Below, one piece after another: positions 31,365-40,520 of a stretch of 64,000 nt of DNA (the first letter of the stretch is position 1; each line of letters opens with the position of its first letter). This DNA is from Paraphotobacterium marinum. GTDB taxonomy: Bacteria > Pseudomonadota > Gammaproteobacteria > Enterobacterales > Vibrionaceae. The stretch covers positions 1,008,695-1,072,694 of the forward strand of contig NZ_CP022355.1 of NCBI RefSeq assembly GCF_002216855.1, written 5' to 3'. The translations under genes were made by a program, and so were the position numbers. The notes beneath the pieces were generated by a model, which ran no database searches, was not told the DNA's origin, and saw only the letters and a list, made by a program, of their open reading frames with translations.

Positions 31365-31388
31365 ATGATAAGCGTTATCATTTGCGTT
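31358..31388. repeat. Perfect 14-bp inverted repeat with Fur-box-like core
   Basis: AACGCAAATGATAA (31358-31371) and its exact complement TTATCATTTGCGTT (31375-31388) flank a GCG spacer. The centre TGATAAGCGTTATCA matches the Fur 7-1-7 consensus TGATAATCATTATCA at 13 of 15 positions. It overlaps the stop codon of the M15 peptidase gene and the -35 of the rpmE2 promoter. It may be an operator, an RNA hairpin ending the upstream leftward operon, or both; no strong U-run follows. Confidence 0.7.
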
Positions 31389-32060
31389 TAGAAAAGTATC
31401 GTTCTATATAATTCTCATAGATAAACTTAATATTTTTTAATATTTCACCTTTTCCTAGAATATGGATATTATCAGACTCCAAAAAATTGCGAACTTCATT
31501 GAGAGATAAAGATAGTTCGTAATTATGTGCAGTTTTAATATGTGAAATATGCCATGGCTCCATTTGCACACCATCGGTCAAATCTTGATAATATGGGTAA
31601 TAAAAGCCAAATTGTTCGATATTTTCACGCAGCCATTTTGAAAAATATTTTTGGTATCCCTTTTGATAATTTTGTAAGGTTAAGTTTAATGCATTTCCTT
31701 GATTAGAATTATTGTCGTAAACATCAAGATCAGTTCCCCAGTGATGTCTACTAAGACCAGGTATTGCTGACCAATTTAAAATTAAAAAAATTTTTTTGTT
31801 GAGCTTAGTGAGGAGACATCAACAGGAACTTCATGTTCATCAAGACAGGGTCTTTTACCAGAAAATTTTTCATTCCAAATTATTAGCTGTCTTTCGAAGT
31901 TTCTGAATGAACTAGCAATTTTCAAATCAAAACCATCAGCATTGGCCTTTTTTTTTAGTTGTTCATAAGAATAAAAAACATCCTTATTTAAATAATGTCC
32001 GTCTTTTTTTTCAAAATGATTAGTTGAAAAACCAAATAAAAGATCTCGACTAATAATCAT
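31378..32060 (-). CDS. M15-family D-Ala-D-Ala carboxypeptidase-like protein, frameshifted
   Basis: This looks like a VanY-type (M15B) zinc peptidase of the kind next to dapE in Vibrio and Shewanella. The N-terminal part shows [21 protein letters not shown]. After the frame break comes [13 protein letters not shown], with two metal ligands (H and D), and later EPWHISH with the last histidine. The break falls in a back-to-back A7/T7 run at 31784-31797; one added base in either run gives 227 residues. The start overlaps the dapE stop (ATGA). No signal peptide is visible, so a cytoplasmic role in peptide recycling is possible. The exact substrate is unknown. Confidence 0.8.
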
Positions 32061-33192
32061 AGCATTACTTTTTCAATAATTTTATAATACATTTCATATA
32101 ATGAAGTAAGATCGTCAGTTTTAACTTTTTCATTTAACTTATGGATGGTTTTGTTTACAGGACCTAGCTCAACAACTTGTGCGCCCATTTTTGCAATAAA
32201 TCTACCATCTGATGTACCTCCAGTTGTCAAAACCTTTGCATCTATATTATTTACTTCTTTCACAGCATCCTTTACTGCGTCTAAAAGAGGACCTGACTCT
32301 GTTAAAAAAGGAAGCCCATTAATTTGCCAATCAATTGAAAACTCAATGTCCAGATCGTTAATGACTCTTTCAATAGTATTTTTAATATTCTCAGCATCAG
32401 TTTCGTTACTGTGTCTTAAATTAAAACTTATTTCGCAGTCGCCTGGTATAACATTTGTAGCACCAGTGCCACCATTTATATTAGATATTTGAAAACTAGT
32501 TGGGGGAAAAAATTCATTGCCACTATCCCACTTTATTTCGGTTAATTTGTTTATTATCTTACTTGATAAATGGATAGCATTTTTCGCTAAATGGGGGTAA
32601 GCAACATGTCCTTGGACACCTTTTACAATCAACTTACCAGAAACGGATCCTCTGCGACCATTTTTAATCACGTCACCCACAAAATTTGTACTCGATGGCT
32701 CACCGACAATGCACATATCTATAAGTTCGTTTCTGGCCATTAAGGTATCAACGACCTTGGTAGTACCGTTAATAAATGGACCTTCTTCATCTGAAGTTAT
32801 TAATAAACCTAATGATCCATTAAAATTTGGATTATCTTTTACAAAGTTTTCTATTGCTACTAACATAGAGGCTAAAGAACCTTTCATATCGGCAGCACCT
32901 CTTCCATGAATATAACCGTCAGACTCTACTGCTGCAAAGGGAGGGAAGTCCCATTGTTCTAGGGGACCAGTGGGCACGACATCAGTATGTCCGGCAAAAA
33001 CAAGAAGGGGGCTTTTACTTCCTTTTCTTGCCCATAGATTTGTTGTGTCGTCAAAATCATATCTTCACATTTAAAACCTAATTTTAAGAGTTTATCTTTA
33101 AAGATTTCTTGACAGCCCAAATCTTTCGGAGTTATTGTGGGTCTTCTAATTAATTCTTTCGCTAGAGAAATTACTTCATTATTTTTGTTCAT
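32057..33192 (-). CDS. dapE: Succinyl-diaminopimelate desuccinylase, frameshifted
   Basis: DapE releases LL-diaminopimelate for lysine and peptidoglycan synthesis and is normally essential. The first 48 residues ([18 protein letters not shown]) are in one frame. After the run 33053-33056 (four T in the gene) the frame continues as [11 protein letters not shown] and [12 protein letters not shown], the metal-binding region. One added T gives 378 residues (E. coli 375). The rest is intact: [12 protein letters not shown], the EE of TSDEEGPF, and the C-terminal [14 protein letters not shown]. It overlaps the M15 gene by four bases and follows yffB, as in E. coli. Confidence 0.94.
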
Positions 33193-33195
33193 CAG

Positions 33196-33579
33196 CTAAT
33201 CCACTTTATGTGTATTAAAAATTTCTTGGTATTTATCTTTCGAAAAACCTAGATACATTTGACCATTATACTTTAGTATTGGTCGCTTAATCATTGATGT
33301 GTGAGTCAAAATCAAATCAACAACATTTGTTTCATTTATATTATTTTTGACACTTTCATCGAGGTTTCTGTATGTTGTACCTCTCTTATTAATGAGACTA
33401 TTCATGTCAAAATATTCTAAAAATTCATTAATCAAATTAGAATTAACTTTTTCTTTTTTATAATTATAAAAGGAGAAGCAAATTTGATTTTCTTCTAGCC
33501 ATTTTTTTGCTTTTTTTACAGAATCACAGTTTGCAATTCCATACAGGATAATAGAATTTTTCATGATTATAAGTCTCAT
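33196..33579 (-). CDS. yffB: ArsC/Spx-like reductase family protein YffB
   Basis: A thioredoxin-fold protein of the arsenate reductase-like family. It begins IILYGIANCDSVKKAKKWLEEN, where the single cysteine is in the ArsC position. It also has the RGTTYRNLD motif and MIKRPILKYNG, the cis-proline strand. E. coli yffB sits directly upstream of dapE as here (three bases apart). Arsenate reduction has not been established for this group; thiol-disulfide exchange is the safe description. ATG codons at 33579 and 33564 are both possible starts; the second better matches relatives. Confidence 0.87.
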   Translation of the reverse strand: MRLIIMKNSIILYGIANCDSVKKAKKWLEENQICFSFYNYKKEKVNSNLINEFLEYFDMNSLINKRGTTYRNLDESVKNNINETNVVDLILTHTSMIKRPILKYNGQMYLGFSKDKYQEIFNTHKVD

Positions 33580-33807
33580 TTTTATTAGAATAGCATAAAC
33601 TAGTAATGTATTATACTTTAACGAGAAATGACAAGTATTTTAATTTTATTTTTATTGAATTATTGTATTTGTATAAGTGAAAAGTAATTTAATTTTCCAT
33701 TTTTCATACTTTAAACTTACATTTCATACATAATAATATTGTAAAAATAAATAAATTATTTTATAAAAGATATAATATAAAATTAGACAAAAAAGAAGTA
33801 TGGTTAA

Positions 33808-34734
33808 ATGAATTTTAAAGATTATTATAAAATACTGAATGTTTCTGAAGATGCTGATAAAAAAGCTATTAAAAAAGCTTATTTAGCTCTTGCAAAAAAG
33901 TATCATCCAGATGTAAATAAATCTACTGATGCGGAAGAAAAATTTAAAGAAGTAAGAGAAGCTTACGATGTTCTAAAAGATCCTGCAAAAAAAGAAGAGT
34001 ACGATGAAATTAGAAAATATGGTGGAGCAAACCAGGAGTTTACTCCTCCTCCAAATTGGGGAAGTTCAAAGTCACACCATCAAGACTTTACTGGCCATCA
34101 TGATTATTCTGACTTTTTTGATTCAATATTCAGACGCTCAAAAGAAGATTTTCAACAGCCTGGTTCAGACTTTGAAATAGAGTTACCTATATTTTTAGAA
34201 GCACTTGTTAAAAATGATAAACAAAAACTATCTTTTGAAATACCTAAAATACTACCTAATGGGCAAAGAGAGTTAGAAAAGAAAAATATTGAAATCACTA
34301 TTCCAAAGGGTACTTTAGATGGAGATAAAATTAGATTAAAAGGTCAAGGTGGTTATGGAGTAAACTCCCCCAAAAGAGGAGATCTTTATGTAACCATAAA
34401 ACTTGTTCCTCATCCACTCTTTGATGTAGCTAACAAGATAGATCTGGAAATAACAGTTCCTATAGCACCATGGGAAACAGTTTTAGGATCTCAGATTGAA
34501 ATACCTACCTTAACCTCAAAAATTAAATTAAATATTAAACCAAAAAGTGACATAAAAAATAAAATTCGTGTTCCAGGTAAAGGTTTGCCTTCTAAGAATA
34601 GTGTGGGGGATCTATTTATTAATTTGAAAGTTGTAACTCCACTACAAACTTCTGAAGAAGAAGATAAATTATGGAAAAAATTGTCAGATATTAGCAATTT
34701 TAACCCACGAAATGAATGGAATGGAGGTAATTAA
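33808..34734 (+). CDS. cbpA: Curved-DNA-binding protein, DnaJ-type co-chaperone
   Basis: A 308-residue DnaJ homologue: J domain with [19 protein letters not shown] and the HPD tripeptide in KKYHPDVN. A short glycine-poor linker follows, then two C-terminal substrate-binding domains including [13 protein letters not shown] and [14 protein letters not shown]. The zinc-finger domain of DnaJ proper is missing, as expected for CbpA. It binds curved DNA and helps DnaK. cbpM follows immediately, its known inhibitor, confirming the identification. The preceding 229-base spacer is extremely AT-rich with no clear motif. Confidence 0.95.
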   Translation: MNFKDYYKILNVSEDADKKAIKKAYLALAKKYHPDVNKSTDAEEKFKEVREAYDVLKDPAKKEEYDEIRKYGGANQEFTPPPNWGSSKSHHQDFTGHHDYSDFFDSIFRRSKEDFQQPGSDFEIELPIFLEALVKNDKQKLSFEIPKILPNGQRELEKKNIEITIPKGTLDGDKIRLKGQGGYGVNSPKRGDLYVTIKLVPHPLFDVANKIDLEITVPIAPWETVLGSQIEIPTLTSKIKLNIKPKSDIKNKIRVPGKGLPSKNSVGDLFINLKVVTPLQTSEEEDKLWKKLSDISNFNPRNEWNGGN

Positions 34735-34736
34735 AG

Positions 34737-35036
34737 GTGACAAACGACCTAATAAATTTAAATGAATTGTGTGAGATTTTATCCATAGAAAAATCCCATG
34801 TTTACTCTATAATAGAGGTAGAGATTATTACACCATTTTACGATGAAAAAATTCAAGAACAACTCTTTGATACTCATATGATATGTTCTATAAAAAAAGC
34901 ATATCGTTTATATGAACACTTTGAAATTGAATGGCCAATCGTTTCATTGATATATGACCTTATGGAAAAAAATGATTTATTGGAACAAGATAATCTTAGA
35001 CTTAAAAGTAAGCTATTAAAGTATATTTCTGATTAA
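34737..35036 (+). CDS. cbpM: Chaperone modulatory protein CbpM
   Basis: CbpM binds the J domain of CbpA and blocks both its DnaJ-like and DNA-binding activities. The 99-residue product has the MerR-like fold pattern: LNELCEILSIEKSHVYSIIEVEIITPFY, then a helical C-terminus rich in leucine (LMEKNDLLEQDNLRLKSKL) that could form a short coiled coil. It starts with GTG at 34737, only two bases after the cbpA stop. The AAAGG overlapping the stop of cbpA may serve as ribosome-binding site. Confidence 0.88.
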   Translation: MTNDLINLNELCEILSIEKSHVYSIIEVEIITPFYDEKIQEQLFDTHMICSIKKAYRLYEHFEIEWPIVSLIYDLMEKNDLLEQDNLRLKSKLLKYISD

Positions 35037-35080
35037 ACTTTAAACTGAAAAATTTTGGTTTAAATATAAATATAAAAAAG

Positions 35081-35113
35081 TGCTCTTAAATTTAAATATT
35101 AAACCTAAGAGCA
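35081..35113 (-). terminator. Intrinsic terminator of the pts operon (after crr)
   Basis: On the minus strand TGCTCTTA (35113-35106) pairs with TAAGAGCA (35088-35081) across a 17-base loop and is followed by CTTTTTT. It lies eight bases after the crr stop. A rightward transcript from cbpM would lack the U-run. Confidence 0.7.
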
Positions 35114-35120
35114 TATATAC

Positions 35121-35627
35121 TTATTTTGAAATTTTAATTATGCTTGTTTTACCGACTTCTGCATTGCCTGTCATTTTTTGTATTTCTTTCATATCTTCAA
35201 CATTTGATATAACAACTGGCGTAATAACAGATTTAGCTTTATCCAATAAAATATCTAAATCAAACTCTATTATAGTGTCACCAACATTAACTGACTGTCC
35301 TTCTTTTGCAACTCGAGTAAATCCATCTCCTTTTAATTCAACCGTATCTATACCAAAGTGAACAAATAACTCAACACCATTTTCAGACTGAATTGAAAAG
35401 GCATGATTGGTTTCAAAAATTTTTCCAATTGTTCCTTTCACTGGAGCAACCATTTTGTTTCCACTTGGTTGTATAGCTACACCATCTCCAACAATTTTTT
35501 CTGAAAAAACCACATCAGGAACCTCCTCTATTGGAACAATTTTTCCTGATAGGGGTGCAATTATTTCTAATTCTCCGCTTTTGGAGTCTTCTCCAACTAA
35601 CTTTTTTAACTTATTAAATAATCCCAT
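35121..35627 (-). CDS. crr: PTS system glucose-specific EIIA component
   Basis: EIIA-Glc accepts phosphate from HPr and passes it to sugar permeases; in its two states it also controls adenylate cyclase and inducer exclusion. The 168-residue protein has the typical N-terminal GLFNKLKKLVGED helix, IAPLSGKIVPIEEVPD and FSEKIVGDGVAI. The active histidine lies in ELFVHFGIDTVELKGDGF and the second histidine in NHAFSIQSENG. I start at ATG 35627, preceded by TTTGGAG. No membrane EIIBC gene lies nearby. Confidence 0.97.
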   Translation of the reverse strand: MGLFNKLKKLVGEDSKSGELEIIAPLSGKIVPIEEVPDVVFSEKIVGDGVAIQPSGNKMVAPVKGTIGKIFETNHAFSIQSENGVELFVHFGIDTVELKGDGFTRVAKEGQSVNVGDTIIEFDLDILLDKAKSVITPVVISNVEDMKEIQKMTGNAEVGKTSIIKISK

Positions 35628-35649
35628 AAATATCTCCAAAGAAATTAGT

Positions 35650-37376
35650 TTAGCAAATAGATTTTTCAGAAATAAAGCTTTCTATTAAATCTTCTATTTC
35701 CTTTGATGTAGATAAAGTAAGTGCTTTTTCTGCCATCACTTTCACATCGCTATAATTATTGTTTCTAATTATTTTTTTATTTTTGGTATAGATATACCAC
35801 TCATGCTAAATTCATCCAACCCAAGGCCCAGTAATAAAAGAGTTGCTTGCTCATCTCCCGCAAGCTCACCACACATTCCAGTCCAAATATTCTCGTTATG
35901 TGAAGCATCAATAACTTGTTTTATCATTCTTATCACTGATGGAGATAGTGGGTTGTACATGTTAGAGATATATTCATTTCCTCTATCTACAGCTAAAGTA
36001 TATTGGGTTAGATCATTAGTACCGATACTAAAGAAATTAACTTCTTTGGCTAAATGATCTGCAATTGCAACAGATGCTGGTGTTTCAATCATAATGCCAA
36101 TTTGAATGTTCTGATCAAAATTAATTCCATCATTTTTTAGCTCAATTTTAAATTTTTCTAATTCTCTTTTCAATAACCTGATTTCCTCAACAGAAATAAT
36201 CATTGGAAACATTATTAGTAGTTTACCAAAAGCAGATGCTCTCAAGATTGCTTTTAATTGTGCCTTAAGGATTTCTTTACGATCAAGACTAATACGAATG
36301 GCTCTATAACCTAGAAATGGATTCATTTCTTTGGGTAAGTCTAAATGAGGTAAGTCCTTATCTCCTCCAATATCTAGAGTTCTAATAATTATTGGAGCAC
36401 CATCCATCTTTTCAGCAACCTCTTTATAAGCTTGAAATTGCTCATCTTCAGAAGGGAGTGAGTCTCTATCCATGAATAAGAACTCTGTACGATATAGACC
36501 AACACCATCAGCACCATTTTTCAAAATACTGTTACAGTCTTTAACAGTTCCTATGTTACCCATGACTTCAATGAATTTCCCATCGAGCGTAACCGCAGGT
36601 AAATCCTTTAATTTTGATAATTCTTTTTGTTCTAAAATATATTCATTTTTAAAAGATTTAATTTTATGTAACTCTTCTTTTGATGGGTTAATTATGATCT
36701 CATTATTTATTGCATCTATTGTGATTATGTCATTATTTTTAACGCAACTTGTTATATCTGTTGTACCTACAATCGCTGGTAACTCTAATGAACGAGCCAT
36801 AATTGAAGTATGCGATGTTTTTCCACCGACATCTGTAATAAACCCAACAACGAAATTTAAATTAATTTGTGCAGTTTGTGATGGGGTAAGATCATTTGCG
36901 ACAATAACAACTTCCTCATCAATCTCATCTAAAGATAGAATAGGAATGTTTAAAATATTTCTAATTAATCTATCAGAAATATCCCTTAAATCAGTTGCAC
37001 GTTCTTTTAAATATTCATCATCTAGTTGCTCAAGAGAAGATGCTTGTTCTTCCATGATGGAATATGTTGCAAAATCAGCGGATAATTTTTTATTTGAAAT
37101 AAGCTCAATAATTTCAGTTTCAAGCTCCTCATCATCGACAAGTAATATATGTCCCTCAAAAATAGCCTCTTTTTCTTCTCCAAAAGTTTGAAGAGCCTTA
37201 TATTTTATTTTTTCTAATTGTTCTAAAGTTGTTTTCTTTGCAGATAAAAATTTTTGTTTTTCATGAACTATATCATTGTCTGATATTATGGACTTATTTA
37301 ACTCATATTGAGCATCTTCTAAAAGAAAAACTTTTCCGAAACATACACCAGGTGATGCTATTATTCCACTTTTCAT
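35650..37376 (-). CDS. ptsI: Phosphoenolpyruvate-protein phosphotransferase (PTS enzyme I), C-terminal frameshift
   Basis: Enzyme I moves phosphate from PEP to HPr. The active histidine is in [18 protein letters not shown]. The PEP-binding barrel shows [40 protein letters not shown] and GMCGELAGD. As given the frame ends early at 35769 after ISIPKIKK. Adding one base to the run 35772-35778 (A7 in the gene) continues with [18 protein letters not shown] and ends KSIC at 35650, the normal enterobacterial C-terminus, giving exactly 575 residues. Only the last 40 residues are affected, so even the short form might fold. crr follows after 22 bases. Confidence 0.95.
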
Positions 37377-37402
37377 AAATTCATAATTACCTTTTATGTA
37401 GA

Positions 37403-37660
37403 TTAATGAAGTTCGCTCAGCAAATTAATTAGTGTGTCGAGAGCTAATTCCTCATCTTCACCATCAGCAGTAATCGTTATTGTACTTCCTTTACTGAGAC
37501 CTAAAGTTTGAAGTTTGAAAAGACTTTTAGCACTAGCACTTTTTCCATTAGCTGTAATGGTAATACTTGATTTGAACTCTTTTGCTGATTTAACAAATTG
37601 TGCAGCGGGTCTTGTATGAAGGCCATTCTCAGATTGAATGATTGTTTCTTTTATTAACAT
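37403..37660 (-). CDS. ptsH: Phosphocarrier protein HPr
   Basis: HPr (85 residues) shuttles phosphate from enzyme I to EIIA domains. The active histidine is in [18 protein letters not shown], and the conserved [15 protein letters not shown] helix is present. The serine there lies in the position regulated in Gram-positives, but HPr kinase is not expected here. ATG 37660 is chosen as start since it yields the standard E. coli-like length. It is the first gene of ptsH-ptsI-crr, reading leftward. Confidence 0.97.
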   Translation of the reverse strand: MLIKETIIQSENGLHTRPAAQFVKSAKEFKSSITITANGKSASAKSLFKLQTLGLSKGSTITITADGEDEELALDTLINLLSELH

Positions 37661-37762
37661 ATCTTTTCCCAATTTTTTAAATAAACTGAGATTATAATAT
37701 TATAATTGGAATAGATAACAAAATTTATTGTTTTAATAGTCGGATTATCTCACGTTTTTGTA

Positions 37763-37791
37763 AAAAAGTTCTATTAAATATAGAACTTTTT
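37763..37791 (-). terminator. Intrinsic terminator after cysK
   Basis: A perfect 12-bp stem (AAAAAGTTCTAT with ATAGAACTTTTT, five-base loop). On the minus strand it is followed by T6, 17 bases past the cysK stop. A-rich and T-rich arms make it usable in both directions; it insulates cysK from the pts operon. Confidence 0.8.
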
Positions 37792-37807
37792 AGTGTATAT
37801 TATTGAG

Positions 37808-38764
37808 TTAATTCTTTTTCTGAAAAAAATCAGCAAATAATGCAGAGCTTAAATATCTTTCTGTTGCGCTTGGTAAAATTGTGACTATTTTTTTATTAGG
37901 GAATTTCTTACCAACTTTTATGGCGGCTGCAACAGCTGCACCAGAAGAGATTCCTGCTAATATGCCTTCTTTTTTCATGAGGTTACGAGCCGTTTCGATT
38001 GCTTCATTGGAACTAACGTGAACAACCTCATCAACTAAAGAAAGGTCTAAGTTCTCGGGGATAAATCCAGGACCAATACCTTGTATTTTATGAGGTGAGG
38101 GCTTCATTTCTAATCCATTTAGCTTTTGAAATATTACAGGTGATTCTTCAGGTTCGACCGCGACAACATGAATTTTTTTACCTTTCTCATTTTTTATGTA
38201 GTTAGCAACACCAGAAATTGTTCCTCCTGTTCCTACGCCTGCAACAAAAATATCTATCTCTCCTTGCGTAGACTCCCATATTTCAGGGCCTGTAGTTTTG
38301 AAATGTATTTCCGGATTAGCTGGGTTACTAAATTGATTCAGTCTATGAAATTTATTGGGAGAAGCTTTTACTAATTCATCTGCTTTTTGAAGAGCACCTG
38401 ACATACCAAGCTTACCATCTGTCAAGACAAGTTCGGCTCCCAATGCTTTGAGTAATTTTCTTCTTTCTAAACTCATAGTCTCGGGCATTGTTAGAAGTAA
38501 TTTATATCCTCTTGCTGAAGCAACAAAGGCTAAAGATATTCCAGTGTTACCACTTGTTGCTTCAATTAATGTCTTACTTTTATCTATAAGTCCTTTCTTT
38601 TCGGCATCCCAAATCATATTTGAGCCAATTCTACACTTAACACTAAAACTAGGGTTTCTTGCCTCCATTTTAACAAAAATATTTTTCAAATCTGTAATAT
38701 TATTTAATTTTACAATTGGCGTATTTCCTATTGTAAAAGATGTATCCTCATATATTTGTTTCAT
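37808..38764 (-). CDS. cysK: Cysteine synthase A (O-acetylserine sulfhydrylase)
   Basis: CysK makes cysteine from O-acetylserine and sulfide using PLP. The Schiff-base lysine lies in [22 protein letters not shown], identical in layout to E. coli. The substrate loop is [13 protein letters not shown] and the phosphate-binding loop [10 protein letters not shown]. The C-terminus [18 protein letters not shown] completes the match. Length 318 (E. coli 323). It lies between cysZ and ptsH, the conserved gammaproteobacterial order. Confidence 0.97.
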   Translation of the reverse strand: MKQIYEDTSFTIGNTPIVKLNNITDLKNIFVKMEARNPSFSVKCRIGSNMIWDAEKKGLIDKSKTLIEATSGNTGISLAFVASARGYKLLLTMPETMSLERRKLLKALGAELVLTDGKLGMSGALQKADELVKASPNKFHRLNQFSNPANPEIHFKTTGPEIWESTQGEIDIFVAGVGTGGTISGVANYIKNEKGKKIHVVAVEPEESPVIFQKLNGLEMKPSPHKIQGIGPGFIPENLDLSLVDEVVHVSSNEAIETARNLMKKEGILAGISSGAAVAAAIKVGKKFPNKKIVTILPSATERYLSSALFADFFQKKN

Positions 38765-38842
38765 TGTCAGCCCTTAAAATTTCTTTTAAATTTACTTTAT
38801 AGTATCGTAACTTATTATTTGTAAATAATTTTTGGTTATAAC

Positions 38843-39598
38843 TTATTCGAGAATTTCATTATCCTTCAAATTTTCAACCCATATTACAGTAGCACTGCAG
38901 ATTGCCACAGGCATAATAATTAAGTTGATAATTGGGATCACAGACAAAAAACTTATAACAATTCCAAATAAAAAGCTTTTAAATTTATGCTTTTTTAATA
39001 TTTTTATCATCAATTTAAAATTTATCTTATGATTATCAAAAGAGTAATCACAATATTGGATTGACATCATCCAAGCGTTAAAAATAATTAGTATTATGGG
39101 GCTAAGTGTTTGACCAAAACCGGGAATAAAAAAGGTAATTAATATTATGATAAATCTTGGAAAAAAATATTTGAGCTTTTGCAGTTCTCTGGAAGCAACT
39201 CTAGGTATATCTTTTATTATATCTTGAAAAGAGACTGGCTGGATAGATTTGTTTTCAAGAATAGCCTCTGCTTTTTCAGCAAGAATTCCATTAAATGGAG
39301 AAGCAATCCAATTAGCAATTGTACTAAAGAAAAAGGATACAATAAATAGAATTATTAAAAAAAACAATGGTACTAAAAGGTAATGAAGCCATGACAACCA
39401 AGAAGGTAAAATGGTTAAAAAGTAATTATAGTACCCACTGAATTTATAATAGATAAAAATACTTAAACCGATAAAAATTGATATATTTATTATCAAAGGA
39501 ATTAATACAAAGTGTACGAGTTTATTTGAGAATGCAAGTTTGTAACCTTTTATAAATTGTCGATAAAGGTTTTCTTCTGTTGAAAACGTTTCTTTCAT
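38843..39598 (-). CDS. cysZ: Sulfate transporter CysZ
   Basis: CysZ is an inner-membrane sulfate channel that feeds the cysteine pathway. The 251-residue product has long hydrophobic segments around residues 28-50, 68-92, 147-175 and 205-235. Characteristic stretches are NWIASPFNGILAEKAE and FIPGFGQTLSPI. It is convergent with nothing, reads leftward toward cysK, and is divergent from zipA, as in E. coli. Confidence 0.92.
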   Translation of the reverse strand: MKETFSTEENLYRQFIKGYKLAFSNKLVHFVLIPLIINISIFIGLSIFIYYKFSGYYNYFLTILPSWLSWLHYLLVPLFFLIILFIVSFFFSTIANWIASPFNGILAEKAEAILENKSIQPVSFQDIIKDIPRVASRELQKLKYFFPRFIIILITFFIPGFGQTLSPIILIIFNAWMMSIQYCDYSFDNHKINFKLMIKILKKHKFKSFLFGIVISFLSVIPIINLIIMPVAICSATVIWVENLKDNEILE

Positions 39599-39723
39599 TT
39601 TTTTCTAATTTAAACCAAAGTTTGTTGATTTGATATTTACATCTTATATAATTATTTTGTTGAGGTTAACTACTTTATGGCTCACTTAATACATAATTAA
39701 TCATTTTTCGAAGAGTAAATCTA

Positions 39724-40512
39724 ATGGAATATATACGTTACATACTTATTTTTCTTTTTTTACTTGGGATTTTAGGAATCATTCTAAGTTCAGTAAAAAA
39801 AAATAATAAGTTTGAAAAACAGTCTGACAGATTAGAAGAAAATAAAAAAACTGAAATATCTAATTCTCAGCTATCTTTGCTATATAAAAAAAGTGAAGAG
39901 TTTCTGGCAAGAAATATTGGAAACAAACTAAAAAAACTCAAAAATTATGAAGACACTATTAATTCTAAAAAAACTTCTTTAGGTGATACACTTGATGAAG
40001 AAAATCAAGATGAATCAGTTGTAGACGATAATAAAGATATTTCAAAAAAGGAAGCAATAAATAATAGCGAAAAAGCTGGTGAATGTAATGGAAGATATAA
40101 TGAAGTTATAATATTGAATGTCCATGCAAACGAAGGAAAACTATTTTCTAGTTCTAAATTTTTACCAATACTTGAGAAACATGGACTAAAATTTGGTGAA
40201 ATGTCAATTTTTCATTACAAAGTTAGTTTAAAAGAAAAGCAATTAACACTTTTTAGTGTTGCTAATATGGTTTCTCCGGGAACATTTGAAGACTGTAACT
40301 CTCGAATAATTAAAACCCCAGGACTATCTTTTTTTATGGAAATACCAAGTTTTGCTGATCCAGAGGAATGCTTTAATTTTATGTTACAATGCGCTCAACA
40401 AGTAGCTGATAGCTTAAGTGGGAATGTTCTTGATGAAGGACGAAATCTTTTAACTCCCCAACGTATTGAAAATTATAGAAAAAAAATAAATGAAATCAAA
40501 CAAACTACTTAA
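39724..40512 (+). CDS. zipA: Cell division protein ZipA
   Basis: ZipA anchors FtsZ to the inner membrane. Parts in order: a single N-terminal membrane helix (about residues 4-24), a charged low-complexity linker (about 25-125) rich in lysine, glutamate and asparagine, and the C-terminal FtsZ-binding domain (about 130-262). The last domain carries ILNVHANEGKLF, FHYKVSLKEKQLTLFSVANMV, PGTFED and TPGLSFFMEIP. The linker is shorter than in E. coli, giving 262 residues against 328. The ligase gene follows after eight bases. Confidence 0.94.
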   Translation: MEYIRYILIFLFLLGILGIILSSVKKNNKFEKQSDRLEENKKTEISNSQLSLLYKKSEEFLARNIGNKLKKLKNYEDTINSKKTSLGDTLDEENQDESVVDDNKDISKKEAINNSEKAGECNGRYNEVIILNVHANEGKLFSSSKFLPILEKHGLKFGEMSIFHYKVSLKEKQLTLFSVANMVSPGTFEDCNSRIIKTPGLSFFMEIPSFADPEECFNFMLQCAQQVADSLSGNVLDEGRNLLTPQRIENYRKKINEIKQTT

Positions 40513-40520
40513 GATTTATA

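Noticed and set aside
36472..37191. 239-codon open frame antisense to ptsI
   Set aside because: Exactly opposite conserved enzyme I sequence; extreme serine/isoleucine content and no start signal.
37680..37760. CRP site upstream of ptsH
   Set aside because: Only one half-site (GTGA) is recognisable; the second half TCCGA departs too far from TCACA to support a claim.
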